Origin: Cloacimonetes bacterium UBA5210
GTDB taxonomy: Bacteria > Cloacimonadota > Cloacimonadia > Cloacimonadales > Cloacimonadaceae
Length of the DNA: 11,489 nt
Assembly (NCBI GenBank): GCA_002412625.1
Contig: DHVK01000031.1
Span: 1 to 11,489 of the forward strand
Direction: 5' to 3'
The notes beneath the pieces are model-generated. The model was given only the letters and a program-made list of their open reading frames with translations, was not told the DNA's origin and made no database searches. The stretch's first letter is position 1. Each line of letters opens with the position of its first letter. Position numbers and translations under genes: made by a program. Below are positions 1 through 7,816 of this stretch, piece by piece.

Positions 1-43
1 ACTACTATTAAGAAATTTACCATCATAGAATAGGAGCTACATT

Positions 44-100
44 ATGAAAAGTATATGCACGCTACTGGCAATGGTTTTACTTTGTTTCTGCACCACTTGA
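44..100 (+). pseudogene. 18-codon signal-peptide-like stub
   Basis: ATG at 44 is preceded by AGGAG (32-36) at good spacing and opens an 18-residue frame, MKSICTLLAMVLLCFCTT, ending in TGA at 98-100. The peptide is a charged start followed by a hydrophobic stretch ending in cysteines, which is how an exported protein or lipoprotein begins (LLCFC could pass as a loose lipobox). Nothing recognisable continues in this frame. The overlapping third frame stays open from 48 to 281 (stop 282-284) but has no early start and no motif I recognise. The simplest reading is the decayed 5' end of an exported-protein gene; a short leader peptide is an alternative. Confidence 0.3.
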
Positions 101-219
101 GGAGGGCCTTGATATCGGTCTGCTCTTCCTGTTGCCGTTTCGTAAGCATCTCCGGGTTGCAGTTTGGATGGCATCGTCCATAAAAGGCAATATCATGCAA
201 GCTAAAGTAATAGAGATTA

Positions 220-262
220 AAGAAGTTTGCCTAAAAAAAGACCCCTTGAGCACAAACTTCTT
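220..262. repeat. Perfect 10-bp inverted repeat overlapping the -35 box
   Basis: AAGAAGTTTG at 220-229 is the exact reverse complement of CAAACTTCTT at 253-262, with a 23-base spacer. The last two bases of the right arm are the first two of the TTGACA box at 261-266. No T-run follows the right arm, so it does not look like an intrinsic terminator. Placement against the -35 element suggests an operator or a regulator-binding dyad for the cyclase gene; this is inference from position only. Confidence 0.45.
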
Positions 263-289
263 GACAGTAGACTTGCTTCCTTAAATATT
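261..289 (+). promoter_or_regulatory. Sigma-70-type promoter of the cyclase gene
   Basis: A perfect TTGACA lies at 261-266. After a 17-base spacer comes AATATT at 284-289, which matches the TATAAT consensus at four of six positions. The expected transcription start is near 296, giving a leader of about 26 bases before the ATG at 322 and including the ribosome binding site at 311-315. The -35 box abuts the inverted repeat at 220-262. Confidence 0.5.
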
Positions 290-321
290 GCCTCAAACAT
301 CGTTTAGCGTAGGAGATAAGT

Positions 322-3300
322 ATGCAGCACTATGTTCCAGGGATTATCCTGCAGGAATGCGAAGCAAAGCGCTATGCTGGGTCTATAACCGCTTTTGTCC
401 TGTTTTTTGATATAGCCGATTTTACAGAGATGAGTAACAAATTCCGCCGATCGGGCAGCAAGGGTGCAGAAGCTTTGAGCAATTACCTAACCGCTGCTTT
501 TGCCTATCCCATTATGCAGGTGGAAAGCCATGGTGGTTTTATCAGCCACTTTGCCGGAGATGCTTTTTGTGCCATGTTTCCCGGTAGTGATTGCCGGGCT
601 ATCCGCCAAGCGCTTAGCAACATTCAAACTCATTTTGCGGATATTGCTTATCATGATCCGGAGTTAGGAGAATTTCCCATCTCTATCAGGCTTACCCTTA
701 CCTATGGCGAGGTGGAGTGGAAGATACTGCGCAACAAAGTTCAGCATGAGTATGTATTCTCTGGTAGTCCCTTGCAGGAAATCTATAGTCTCTCCAGCTA
801 CAAAGAAGTCTGCATGCTTTCCCAGGCTGTGCAGAAAGCCTTCGCTGCTGCTGCCAAGCGGAGTTTGGAGGTGGTGCCTTTAAGCTACGATTTCTCAGAG
901 ACAACCCGGCAGCTTTTTACTAAGGCGAAGTTAGCTGATCTGGAAGTGGAAAACGAGATTCGAGATGCTGCATATTGCTTTGCAGATCTGTCCCGAATTG
1001 AGGATAGCAGCCTTGAAGGTGTGATAGAATCCATTCATACCAAATTGGAAGATTACAGCGGGTTTTTGAACAAGATAGATGCCACTGATAAGGGGCTGGT
1101 TGCGCTAGTGCTTTTTGGTTTGCCCAAGGCGATAGGCAACACTTTGGAAAGAATGTGCCGCTTTGCTCTGGAAATGATAATTGAAGAGCCAAAGCTTAGT
1201 ATGGGGCTTGCATGCGGCAGTGCTTATGCCGGTTTTGTGGGATTTGCTAACACTCGGGAATTCACTGCTCTGGGTTCCGCGGTAAACCTCGCCTCGAGGC
1301 TGATGCAAAAAGCGGGAGCGGGGGAGATTGTAACGGATAGTTACCTGCAACAGGAAATGCACAATAAATACTGTTTTGCTGCCTCCGAGCCGGTGAAGTT
1401 TAAGGGCTTTATGGCAGAGGTGCACAGCCATAATCTGCTTGGCAGGCTTCCCAGGCCTCCGCAAAGCTTTCATACCGATTTTGTGGGAAGAGAGGCGGAA
1501 ATTGCATTTCTCAGGCAGGAAGCAAAAGAACCGGGTAGCAGGATAATATACATTTCCGGCGAACCGGGCATGGGAAAATCGAGGCTTATAATAGAAGCTT
1601 TAAAGGCTTTTCCTCAAAGCTATTTCCTGTTCTCAGATCCCAGCGTGCATAGATTGCTGGAGCCCATAAAGCAATTGGCGGGGCAGTATTTTGCCATAGA
1701 CCCGCTTTTAAGCAAGCAACGTAAAAGAGAACTCTTCAGGCAGCAATGGCAGGAACTGGCGCAAGATGACAAGGAACTTATCCGCATAGAATCCATTATC
1801 GGGCAACTACTTGGCTACGAATGGGAGAGATCGGTGTGGAGCGTGCTGCCTCCAGAGGAAAAACCGGAACAGCTAAAGAGTGCTTTTGTCAGCTTTGTTA
1901 GCCGGATTACCCGGGATGAGAAACTGATTATTCATTTGGATGATCCGCAGTGGCTTGATGATAGCACTCTTGAATACTTTAGACTTTTGGGTGAAAAGAA
2001 AGTGAATGGTGTTACAGTTTTTGCTGCTTGCCGATATCTTGATGATGGCAGTGCGGTGGATCTGGAGATACCGAACTGGGAGTCCAAATATGTGCATTTA
2101 AATCTGTTGACTCCGGAATCTGCTGCGGTGATGATAAAGCAAATACTGGGTGTGGAAAGTATCCCGGAGGATAGCCTGGATTGGATTGTGCGTAAGGCAG
2201 ATGGCAACCCTCTTTTTCTGGAGCAGGTGGTGGCATATCTAAAGGAGAATAGCTGCTTTGATGCGGAGCATAAACTGGTGGGGAATCTGGATTACTTAAG
2301 CTCTTTCGGTATTGCGGATATAATTGGCGGCCGAATCGATAGCCTAACGGATAATGTGCGCAACACTTTACAGCATGCCTGTGTGCTGGGCTTGGAATTT
2401 AATACCAGAGTGCTCTGCAAAATGCTTTCCCGCAAGCTGGATGAAGACCTGGGCAAGGGTAAGCAAGCCAAGGTTTGGGCAGACTTGGATGAACTTCGCT
2501 ATATCTTCACCCATGTACTGGTTAAGGATACCGCATACAACCGCATGCTTAGCGATAAGCTAAAAAGCTTGCATTTGCTGGCTGCGGAGGCGATGGTGAA
2601 GCTATACAAAGATGATGAGAAAGCGCTGGATGAGCATTCGGAGGAGATAGCCATTCATTTTCGTTTAGCAGGTGAAGAGCTAGAGGCTGCAATGTATTAT
2701 GATATGGCTGGAGTGTTCTACACAGAATCTTTTCTATTCTCTAAAGCTGAAAATGTGCTACAGGGAGGATTGGGCATTCGAGTTAAGATCCTTGGAGAGG
2801 AAAACCACCTTACATTAGAATTATTAAACAATTTAGCTGTGATGTATTCAGAATGGAACAAGTATGACACTGCTGAAAATTTGCATAGCAGAGTACTTGA
2901 GTTAAAAGAGAAACTCTACGGTGTTAAACATCTCGAGACAGCACTATCATTGAATAATTTAGCATCATTATTCCGAAATCAGGGGAAACTTGTCGAGGCA
3001 GAAGATTTTCATATTAGAGCTTTGAAAGTTCGTGAACATTTGTTGCCAAGCGATCACCCAGATATTGCTGTATCGAGAAGCAATCTTGCTTTAGTATATG
3101 TTGACCAAGGTAAGTACGAGTTGGCCAGATTCCATGTGAATAGAGCATTGAGAGCGTTTTATAAACACTATGGATTTTATTGCAAGTATGTTGCTGTCAG
3201 CTTAGACAGCATCGCCTGTATAATCCAGCAACAAGGTGATTTTCACCGTGCTGAAAAGCTATTCGGTGCTGTTCTGAAAATCAATGAAATCTTGTTTGGG

Positions 3301-4173
3301 ATAAATCATCCCGAAACAGCCAGGTCTTATAACAATTTGGCTGCATTGTATGTAGATCAAGGTAGATATAGCGATGCAGAGTTCTTGTATCGTAAGTCAC
3401 TTCTTATAAATATCAGCGTTTTTGGTAAAGAACACATATCAACAATAAGTACAATGAGCAATATGGGGAACCTTTTTCAGTCTGAAGGGAGATATGACTT
3501 CGCTGAGCAATATCTAAAGGATGCAATTTGCTTAGCAGAAAAAGTGTTTTGTCCATCAAACTATAAAACAGCTATCATCATAAGTAATCTAGCTGCACTT
3601 TACTCATTTCAAGATAGAATATCTGAGGCCATTATGTTATTTAAACAAGTATCAAACATACTCCTAGAGAGTTTTGGAGAGAATCATCCCTCTACCGCAA
3701 TGGCAATAAGTAATCTTGCCCATTTGTTACAAGAACAAGGTGACTACCAGCAAGCATTAGAACTAAATCAAAAAGTCTTACATACCAGAGAGAATATTCT
3801 AGGAAAGAGTCACCCTCACACATTGTCATCGTTAAACAACATAGCAGTTATCTATACTTATCAAAACAGATTTCCTGAAGCAGAAGAGATATTTAGGAGT
3901 GTGATCGAATACAGGATGCATGATTTAGGAGAAGATCATCCAGACACGGCTAATGCTGTTTTCAATTTGGGTGTTCTTTATCTGAAACAAGGACGAGAAT
4001 CTGATTCAGAGATTCAACACCTCCAAGCGTTAGCAATATGGCATAAGTTGCTCGGTCCGGAAAATCCAAATACACAAAAAACTATTAAACACTTGGTCTC
4101 TATCAATGAAAAACTTGGGCGGTCAGAAAGGGCAGATGAATATAAGGCTATGTTATTACCCACAGAGGAATAG
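322..4173 (+). CDS. Soluble-adenylyl-cyclase-like protein: tandem class III cyclase domains, P-loop ATPase and TPR array
   Basis: Predicted to make cAMP in the cytoplasm; there is no signal peptide or membrane segment. AGGAG at 311-315, six bases before ATG, supports the start. Residues about 20-170 form the first cyclase domain, with metal-binding Asp30 (FFDIADFT) and Asp80 (FAGDAF). Residues about 215-375 form the second, with Lys257 (DKG), Thr315, Asn322 and Arg326. The Thr-Asn-Arg spacing equals T405/N412/R416 of human ADCY10, so the two halves supply complementary residues of one active site. Residues about 385-780 are a STAND/AAA-like ATPase with Walker A GEPGMGKS (413-420) and Walker B LIIHLDD (535-541). 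Residues 793-1275 carry twelve 42-residue kinesin-light-chain-type TPRs, probably for partner binding. Base composition drops sharply in GC at the TPR part. The domain order matches ADCY10. The first domain lacks the two residues that bind bicarbonate there (His76 and Tyr155 instead of Lys and Arg), so the activating signal may differ. The gene is intact. Confidence 0.88.
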   Translation: MQHYVPGIILQECEAKRYAGSITAFVLFFDIADFTEMSNKFRRSGSKGAEALSNYLTAAFAYPIMQVESHGGFISHFAGDAFCAMFPGSDCRAIRQALSNIQTHFADIAYHDPELGEFPISIRLTLTYGEVEWKILRNKVQHEYVFSGSPLQEIYSLSSYKEVCMLSQAVQKAFAAAAKRSLEVVPLSYDFSETTRQLFTKAKLADLEVENEIRDAAYCFADLSRIEDSSLEGVIESIHTKLEDYSGFLNKIDATDKGLVALVLFGLPKAIGNTLERMCRFALEMIIEEPKLSMGLACGSAYAGFVGFANTREFTALGSAVNLASRLMQKAGAGEIVTDSYLQQEMHNKYCFAASEPVKFKGFMAEVHSHNLLGRLPRPPQSFHTDFVGREAEIAFLRQEAKEPGSRIIYISGEPGMGKSRLIIEALKAFPQSYFLFSDPSVHRLLEPIKQLAGQYFAIDPLLSKQRKRELFRQQWQELAQDDKELIRIESIIGQLLGYEWERSVWSVLPPEEKPEQLKSAFVSFVSRITRDEKLIIHLDDPQWLDDSTLEYFRLLGEKKVNGVTVFAACRYLDDGSAVDLEIPNWESKYVHLNLLTPESAAVMIKQILGVESIPEDSLDWIVRKADGNPLFLEQVVAYLKENSCFDAEHKLVGNLDYLSSFGIADIIGGRIDSLTDNVRNTLQHACVLGLEFNTRVLCKMLSRKLDEDLGKGKQAKVWADLDELRYIFTHVLVKDTAYNRMLSDKLKSLHLLAAEAMVKLYKDDEKALDEHSEEIAIHFRLAGEELEAAMYYDMAGVFYTESFLFSKAENVLQGGLGIRVKILGEENHLTLELLNNLAVMYSEWNKYDTAENLHSRVLELKEKLYGVKHLETALSLNNLASLFRNQGKLVEAEDFHIRALKVREHLLPSDHPDIAVSRSNLALVYVDQGKYELARFHVNRALRAFYKHYGFYCKYVAVSLDSIACIIQQQGDFHRAEKLFGAVLKINEILFGINHPETARSYNNLAALYVDQGRYSDAEFLYRKSLLINISVFGKEHISTISTMSNMGNLFQSEGRYDFAEQYLKDAICLAEKVFCPSNYKTAIIISNLAALYSFQDRISEAIMLFKQVSNILLESFGENHPSTAMAISNLAHLLQEQGDYQQALELNQKVLHTRENILGKSHPHTLSSLNNIAVIYTYQNRFPEAEEIFRSVIEYRMHDLGEDHPDTANAVFNLGVLYLKQGRESDSEIQHLQALAIWHKLLGPENPNTQKTIKHLVSINEKLGRSERADEYKAMLLPTEE
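2698..4146 (+). repeat. Twelve 126-bp units encoding phased TPRs
   Basis: Within the cyclase gene the helix-A motif (variants of LNNLAxLYxxQGKYxxAE) recurs at residues 793, 835, 877, 919, 961, 1003, 1045, 1087, 1129, 1171, 1213 and 1255. Every step is exactly 42 residues (126 bases) with no insertion or deletion. The first and last units are the most degenerate. Linkers carry the HPxTA-type motif (for example NHPETA, NHPSTA, DHPDTA) typical of kinesin-light-chain TPRs. The units are clearly diverged at DNA level, so this is an old protein repeat, not a recent DNA duplication. Confidence 0.85.
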
Positions 4174-4246
4174 GCTAATCGCAAGCATGGTTGCTGGTTG
4201 CAACATTGATAGATACAGAACTAAATAACGTGTAATAGAGGATACT

Positions 4247-5899
4247 ATGAAACTGATTCTTATATTAGTGTTGTCTGCATTCTTCGTAATGCTGGATGCT
4301 CTTATACCCACATTTCCCGATGATCCAGCCATTTCACCAGATGGATTAAGTGTCTGCTTCTCCTGGAATGGTGATCTGTTTAGAGTGCCCTATGAGGGAG
4401 GGGTAGCTGTTCGCTTAACTTCCTCTCCTGGTGATGAAGTTAATCCCATATACTCTCCTGATGGATCGTTGATTGCCTATCAGGGTAGCAAAGATGGATA
4501 TTCTACCATTTATTTAATTCCCGCCCTGGGAGGAGATGCCAGAGAGTTGCCTGCTGCCAATTTATCTCTTTGGGCTTGGTTTCCGGATGGGAAAAAGCTT
4601 CTGGTAACTGATGGGATACTAGCAAGCTCTTTCTTAAGCCTAAACCTTGAAAACGGTTCGCTTGAACATGTTTCTGGCTTGGCAGGAAGTTTTGCGGACA
4701 TCTCAATTGATGGTAATAAACTTGTTTATTGCAGCGATGGCGATCCCTTCCGCAAGGGCTATAGGGGAACATTGAATGGAGATTTGTGGGAAATTGACTT
4801 AGTTTCTCAAAAATATACCCAGCTCACTTCTACAGACTATACAGAACGTTATCCCGTTTATTCCAAGGTTAATCCCAATACCATCTATTATGCTGCTCCG
4901 TCAGAGGGTCAATTTCAATTGTTCCGGGTTAACACCAATACTATATCAACGCCTGAACAACTTACAAGTTTTAGGGATTTCTCAGTTCGTGATATTAGCA
5001 TTGCCACAAACAGTGACAGACTTGTTTTTGAGCACTTCAACCAAATCATGTGTTGGGATGACAAAACGGGCAAAGCAAAAGCATTGCAAATTGAGATTAG
5101 AGAAGATGTTTTCCCTGGCAACATACAGTATAAACATTGTGAAAACAAGCTAAAGAACTGCTGCGTTTCTCCTGATGGCAAGTGGATCCTGTTCTGCCAG
5201 GACTATGATCTGTTTGCCGTTCCGGTTGAAGGTGGAGATGTGAAACAAATAACACAGGATCAACCATTAATAGTGGATTTCGTTATACTTTCTGATAGCC
5301 GCACGTTCTTGTTAAGCACGCAGGATAGAGATGGGCATAGTCTATATAGAGGAGATATTTCTTTGCCCACAAGTCTGAAAAAAATGCCCTGGGATAAAGC
5401 TAAGACAATCGAGAAACTGGGCATGGACAGAGATAGCCTCGTATATATCAGCTATTCTCAGCGTAACCAGCCTAATCGAAGAGTGTATTATGATTCATCT
5501 GCCGAAGTAATGATGTTCGAGGTTAGAGATGAGAGTGTTGAGCAAGGAATAATCAGCCCTGATAAGAAATGGTTTATATACCTAAATAATGAAACCAATG
5601 CCAACCTTGCGTTAAAAATTAGGGAAATAGGAAAATCCGAAAGCACTTTGTTGGCTAGCTATAAAGATGCTTGGGTACAAACTCTGGCATTGAGCTCGGA
5701 CAATAGATCTCTTTTTGTTAATCTGGGGAATAAGATAATCCGCTATGATCTGATCCCGGAAAATGAATATAGCCATGAAAAGAACGGCTGGTCCAAAATT
5801 ATAGGGCAAGATTCTGACAAGAAAGTGGCGTCAAAGCCTGTAGAAATCAGCATGTTATCCCGACAAAAAATTTGGATGAACGGGGGAAAACAATGGTAG
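4247..5899 (+). CDS. Tricorn-like protease, N-terminal part (signal peptide and TolB-like beta-propeller)
   Basis: First part of a tricorn-type (peptidase family S41B) protease. Residues 1 to about 19 are a signal peptide (KLILILVLSAFFVMLDA), so the product is exported to the periplasm. The rest is a beta-propeller built of TolB/WD40-like blades with repeated PDG or SPD motifs at about residues 30, 70, 113, 308 and 437; in tricorn such propellers gate and guide peptides to the active site. AGAGGA at 4237-4242 precedes the ATG by four bases. The frame ends at TAG (5897-5899) just after the strand that normally leads into the next tricorn domains, and the remainder of the protease lies in the overlapping -1 frame. 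At 550 residues this is only about half a tricorn. Joined with the next frame it would be about 1014 residues, close to the roughly 1070 of the archaeal enzyme. The cyclase gene ends 73 bases upstream, so co-transcription is possible. Confidence 0.8.
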   Translation: MKLILILVLSAFFVMLDALIPTFPDDPAISPDGLSVCFSWNGDLFRVPYEGGVAVRLTSSPGDEVNPIYSPDGSLIAYQGSKDGYSTIYLIPALGGDARELPAANLSLWAWFPDGKKLLVTDGILASSFLSLNLENGSLEHVSGLAGSFADISIDGNKLVYCSDGDPFRKGYRGTLNGDLWEIDLVSQKYTQLTSTDYTERYPVYSKVNPNTIYYAAPSEGQFQLFRVNTNTISTPEQLTSFRDFSVRDISIATNSDRLVFEHFNQIMCWDDKTGKAKALQIEIREDVFPGNIQYKHCENKLKNCCVSPDGKWILFCQDYDLFAVPVEGGDVKQITQDQPLIVDFVILSDSRTFLLSTQDRDGHSLYRGDISLPTSLKKMPWDKAKTIEKLGMDRDSLVYISYSQRNQPNRRVYYDSSAEVMMFEVRDESVEQGIISPDKKWFIYLNNETNANLALKIREIGKSESTLLASYKDAWVQTLALSSDNRSLFVNLGNKIIRYDLIPENEYSHEKNGWSKIIGQDSDKKVASKPVEISMLSRQKIWMNGGKQW

Positions 5900-7290
5900 A
5901 GGTTGATTCTTGGGTTTATCTTTTAAATGTTGAAAGTGACAGGCTACTATACATTCAGAAAAGTAATGATCGGAGTGAATTGCATAATGTCGGCTCATTC
6001 GGATCTGAGGTTAGCAGCATGGCTGATGTGGATTGGATACACTATTGTGAAACCACAAAGCGGATATTCTACACAAAAAATCAACTACTTTATAGCTGCA
6101 ACTCTGCCGGTGGTGAGGTCGAAAACATCAGTTTTTCATACGATTATAAGTATTCTGAACGAATCTTGAACTCCAGGGTCTTTGACCAGCTTTGGTATGT
6201 TTATAAAACCAAGTTCTACGATCCCGGTATGCATGGATTAGATTGGGACGAATCTTATAATAAGTATAGTGTTTATGTGGAGCAAGCCCATTTATCTGGT
6301 GGATTGGGAAGCATTGCAAGAGAAATGATAGGAGATATAAATACGTCGCATTCTGGTTTTTACACCAGCAGCGTAAATAGGCAAGCGAAACGTTCTTTTG
6401 CATTATTAGGTTGTGAATTTGACTACACTAAACGTCCCAAGAAGGGGCTAGTACTGAATAAGGTGTTTAGCTTAGGAAGCCTAGCAGAAGTATACGGAGC
6501 TAAACAGGGAGATATTCTGCTTAGCTTGGATGGAGTAGATATTGCTCCTAATTCCAATCCCTATAATCTACTGTTGGATAAAGCAGGCAAAAAGATAAGC
6601 TTCACTATGCTGATTGACGGTAAGACTGTAGAGGGTTTCACGAAGGGCCTGAGTTATGGTGAGTTTAACGATTTGCGCTACCAGGATTGGGTGATGCACA
6701 ATCGTGAAATGGTGGATCAATTATCAGAAGGTGTTATTGGTTATATACACATTAGAGGTATGGATAATAATAGTGCAGATAAGTTTAAAAGAGAGCTTAC
6801 GGACATACGGAACTCTAAAGAAGCAATAATCATAGATATTCGCAATAATGGAGGAGGTTGGACTCATTATCAAATGCTGGATGAACTCTCAAAACAAAAG
6901 TCGTTGTCCATCGATTCACCAGGTTTGAATCCGGGATTCCATCCCGAACCACCCAACGTTGAAAATATGCCCAAGGTACTGCTGACAAATCAGCATTGCG
7001 CTTCAGCCGCAGAAGCCTTTCCTCAAGTATTCCGCAAGAGAAAATTGGGGAAAATCATCGGTGTGGGAACTCAGGGAGCTGTAATTGGAACCGGATCTAT
7101 GAACTTAATTGATGGATCCACGTTGTTAATCCCTGGTCAAGGTGTTTATACAGCAGATGACAAACTATCAGATATGGAAGGAGCTGGAGTGCATCCTGAT
7201 ATAGTAATCGAACCAAGTCCTGAGCAAGTAATTCAGGATGATGATGTGCAGCTTAAGCGTGCCATTGATGAACTTATGCTTCACCGGTGA
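5872..7290 (+). CDS. Tricorn-like protease, C-terminal part (C1, PDZ and S41 catalytic domain)
   Basis: Catalytic portion of the tricorn-like protease in the -1 frame relative to the first part. Numbering here is from the TTG at 5872. About 12-90 finish the propeller-like region. About 95-170 are the C1 helical domain with the typical GLDW motif and INTSH, whose His160 corresponds to the catalytic histidine of tricorn. About 183-258 are a PDZ domain. About 280-450 are the S41 core, with a nucleophile region CASAAEAF (Ser378 likely), FRKRKLG, and MEGAGVHPDI, whose Glu436 is the likely tetrad glutamate. The frame has no signal peptide, so made alone it would stay in the cytoplasm away from its propeller. 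That argues for synthesis as a fusion by frameshifting, or for an interrupted gene. If it is started separately, ATG 5893 (465 aa), with GGGGGA five bases upstream, is a better start than TTG 5872. The stop is TGA at 7288-7290. Confidence 0.78.
   Translation: MDERGKTMVEVDSWVYLLNVESDRLLYIQKSNDRSELHNVGSFGSEVSSMADVDWIHYCETTKRIFYTKNQLLYSCNSAGGEVENISFSYDYKYSERILNSRVFDQLWYVYKTKFYDPGMHGLDWDESYNKYSVYVEQAHLSGGLGSIAREMIGDINTSHSGFYTSSVNRQAKRSFALLGCEFDYTKRPKKGLVLNKVFSLGSLAEVYGAKQGDILLSLDGVDIAPNSNPYNLLLDKAGKKISFTMLIDGKTVEGFTKGLSYGEFNDLRYQDWVMHNREMVDQLSEGVIGYIHIRGMDNNSADKFKRELTDIRNSKEAIIIDIRNNGGGWTHYQMLDELSKQKSLSIDSPGLNPGFHPEPPNVENMPKVLLTNQHCASAAEAFPQVFRKRKLGKIIGVGTQGAVIGTGSMNLIDGSTLLIPGQGVYTADDKLSDMEGAGVHPDIVIEPSPEQVIQDDDVQLKRAIDELMLHR
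5884..5890 (+). other. Candidate -1 ribosomal frameshift site (GGGAAAA)
   Basis: In the upstream frame the codons read GGG GGA AAA CAA TGG TAG. The heptamer G GGA AAA therefore fits the X XXY YYZ slippery pattern in the correct phase, six bases before the TAG. A -1 slip there continues directly into the downstream tricorn frame (ACA ATG GTA GAG). It would give the junction KIWMNGGKTMVEVDSW, which reads as a plausible uninterrupted domain. The same bases (GGGGGA, 5882-5887) also look like a Shine-Dalgarno element five bases before an ATG at 5893 in the downstream frame. I see no strong stem-loop in the next 60 bases. A nearby run of six A (5865-5870) is an alternative place for a simple one-base indel. 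Confidence 0.5.
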
Positions 7291-7363
7291 CTAAGGTAAG
7301 ATAGAGAAATACTTCATGATTATAGTGGTTATTGCTCCGGGGGGTATCCACCCAGCTAATTAA

Positions 7364-7655
7364 TATTATATCAAAGCAGCCGGAGATTTCAACGGTGATG
7401 GATTGTGCGATCTGGCAGTTTCTGCACCATATTGGGGAACAGGTTCGAATTTCAATACTACCGGACGAGTGTTTATCTATTCTGGCAATGAGGCTTTGAC
7501 AGATCCGGTGGTTGCCAACTTATTCTCATTTTGCTACTTTTCCCTTGGGAATAAATTCCTATCTGGGAAACAAAGAATATGTTCTGACGTACATCGGCAT
7601 CGAAGTGATTCCCGATCCAGAACAAAGCTGCTGCTGGATGGTGGATAAGAGCTGA
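7364..7655 (+). pseudogene. FG-GAP repeat protein remnant, frameshifted
   Basis: From 7364 frame 2 reads a classic FG-GAP/integrin-alpha-like repeat: KAAGDFNGDGLCDLAVSAP followed by GRVFIYSG, with the calcium-binding DxNxDGxxD motif. It is preceded in frame by a TAA at 7361-7363 and has no convincing start; the codon at 7403 is only a TTG inside the motif. After about 7515 this frame loses protein-like character. The next frame (7527-7655) then reads sensibly, for example EYVLTYIGIEVIPDPEQS, before a TGA at 7653. Such repeats occur in extracellular adhesins and T9SS cargo. The fragment has a single repeat and no signal peptide, so it is best seen as a remnant of a larger exported protein. Confidence 0.6.
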
Positions 7656-7816
7656 TCTTCAATGCCCCGGAGCCCGATACTGGTCTTGGTCGGGGCCTGC
7701 ACTTGGACGTCTTTCAGCCCGAGCCGCACACAGCGGTCTATTATCGCCTTGGTGGGCTCATTTACCAGTGCAGCGACCTATCCGCTATAAAGAGTATTGC
7801 TGAAAGAGAGTTTCTG
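7656..7816 (+). other. GC-rich region with residual coding character, no intact gene
   Basis: Frame 2 is open again from 7649 to 7831 and reads, among other things, GRGLHLDVFQPEPHTAVYYR. It has no start codon with a ribosome binding site and no family I recognise. It may be the 3' continuation of the FG-GAP remnant after a second frame change, because the frame returns to that of the first fragment. GCCCCG (7664-7669) and CGGGGC (7691-7696) can pair over a 21-base loop but are not followed by a T-run. Upstream, 7291-7363 holds only a weak hairpin (GGGT/ACCC at 7342-7353) and no clear terminator after the protease. Confidence 0.3.

Noticed and set aside
698..1473. Minus-strand frames of 68, 90 and 122 codons opposite the cyclase gene
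   Set aside because: They are antisense to well-supported cyclase domains, have no ribosome sites and show no protein motifs.
2698..4146. Recent tandem DNA duplication of the 126-bp TPR units
   Set aside because: The units are far diverged at nucleotide level; only the protein motif and spacing are conserved.
4174..4246. Terminator or separate promoter between the cyclase and tricorn genes
   Set aside because: Only short GCAA/TTGC pairings without a T-run and no convincing -35/-10 pair can be seen, so neither is claimed.
5865..5870. A6 run as the -1 frameshift site of the tricorn gene
   Set aside because: In this phase the A-site codon ATT would re-pair poorly as AAT, so it is a weaker recoding signal than GGGAAAA. 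It is kept only as a possible place of a one-base sequencing or mutational loss.
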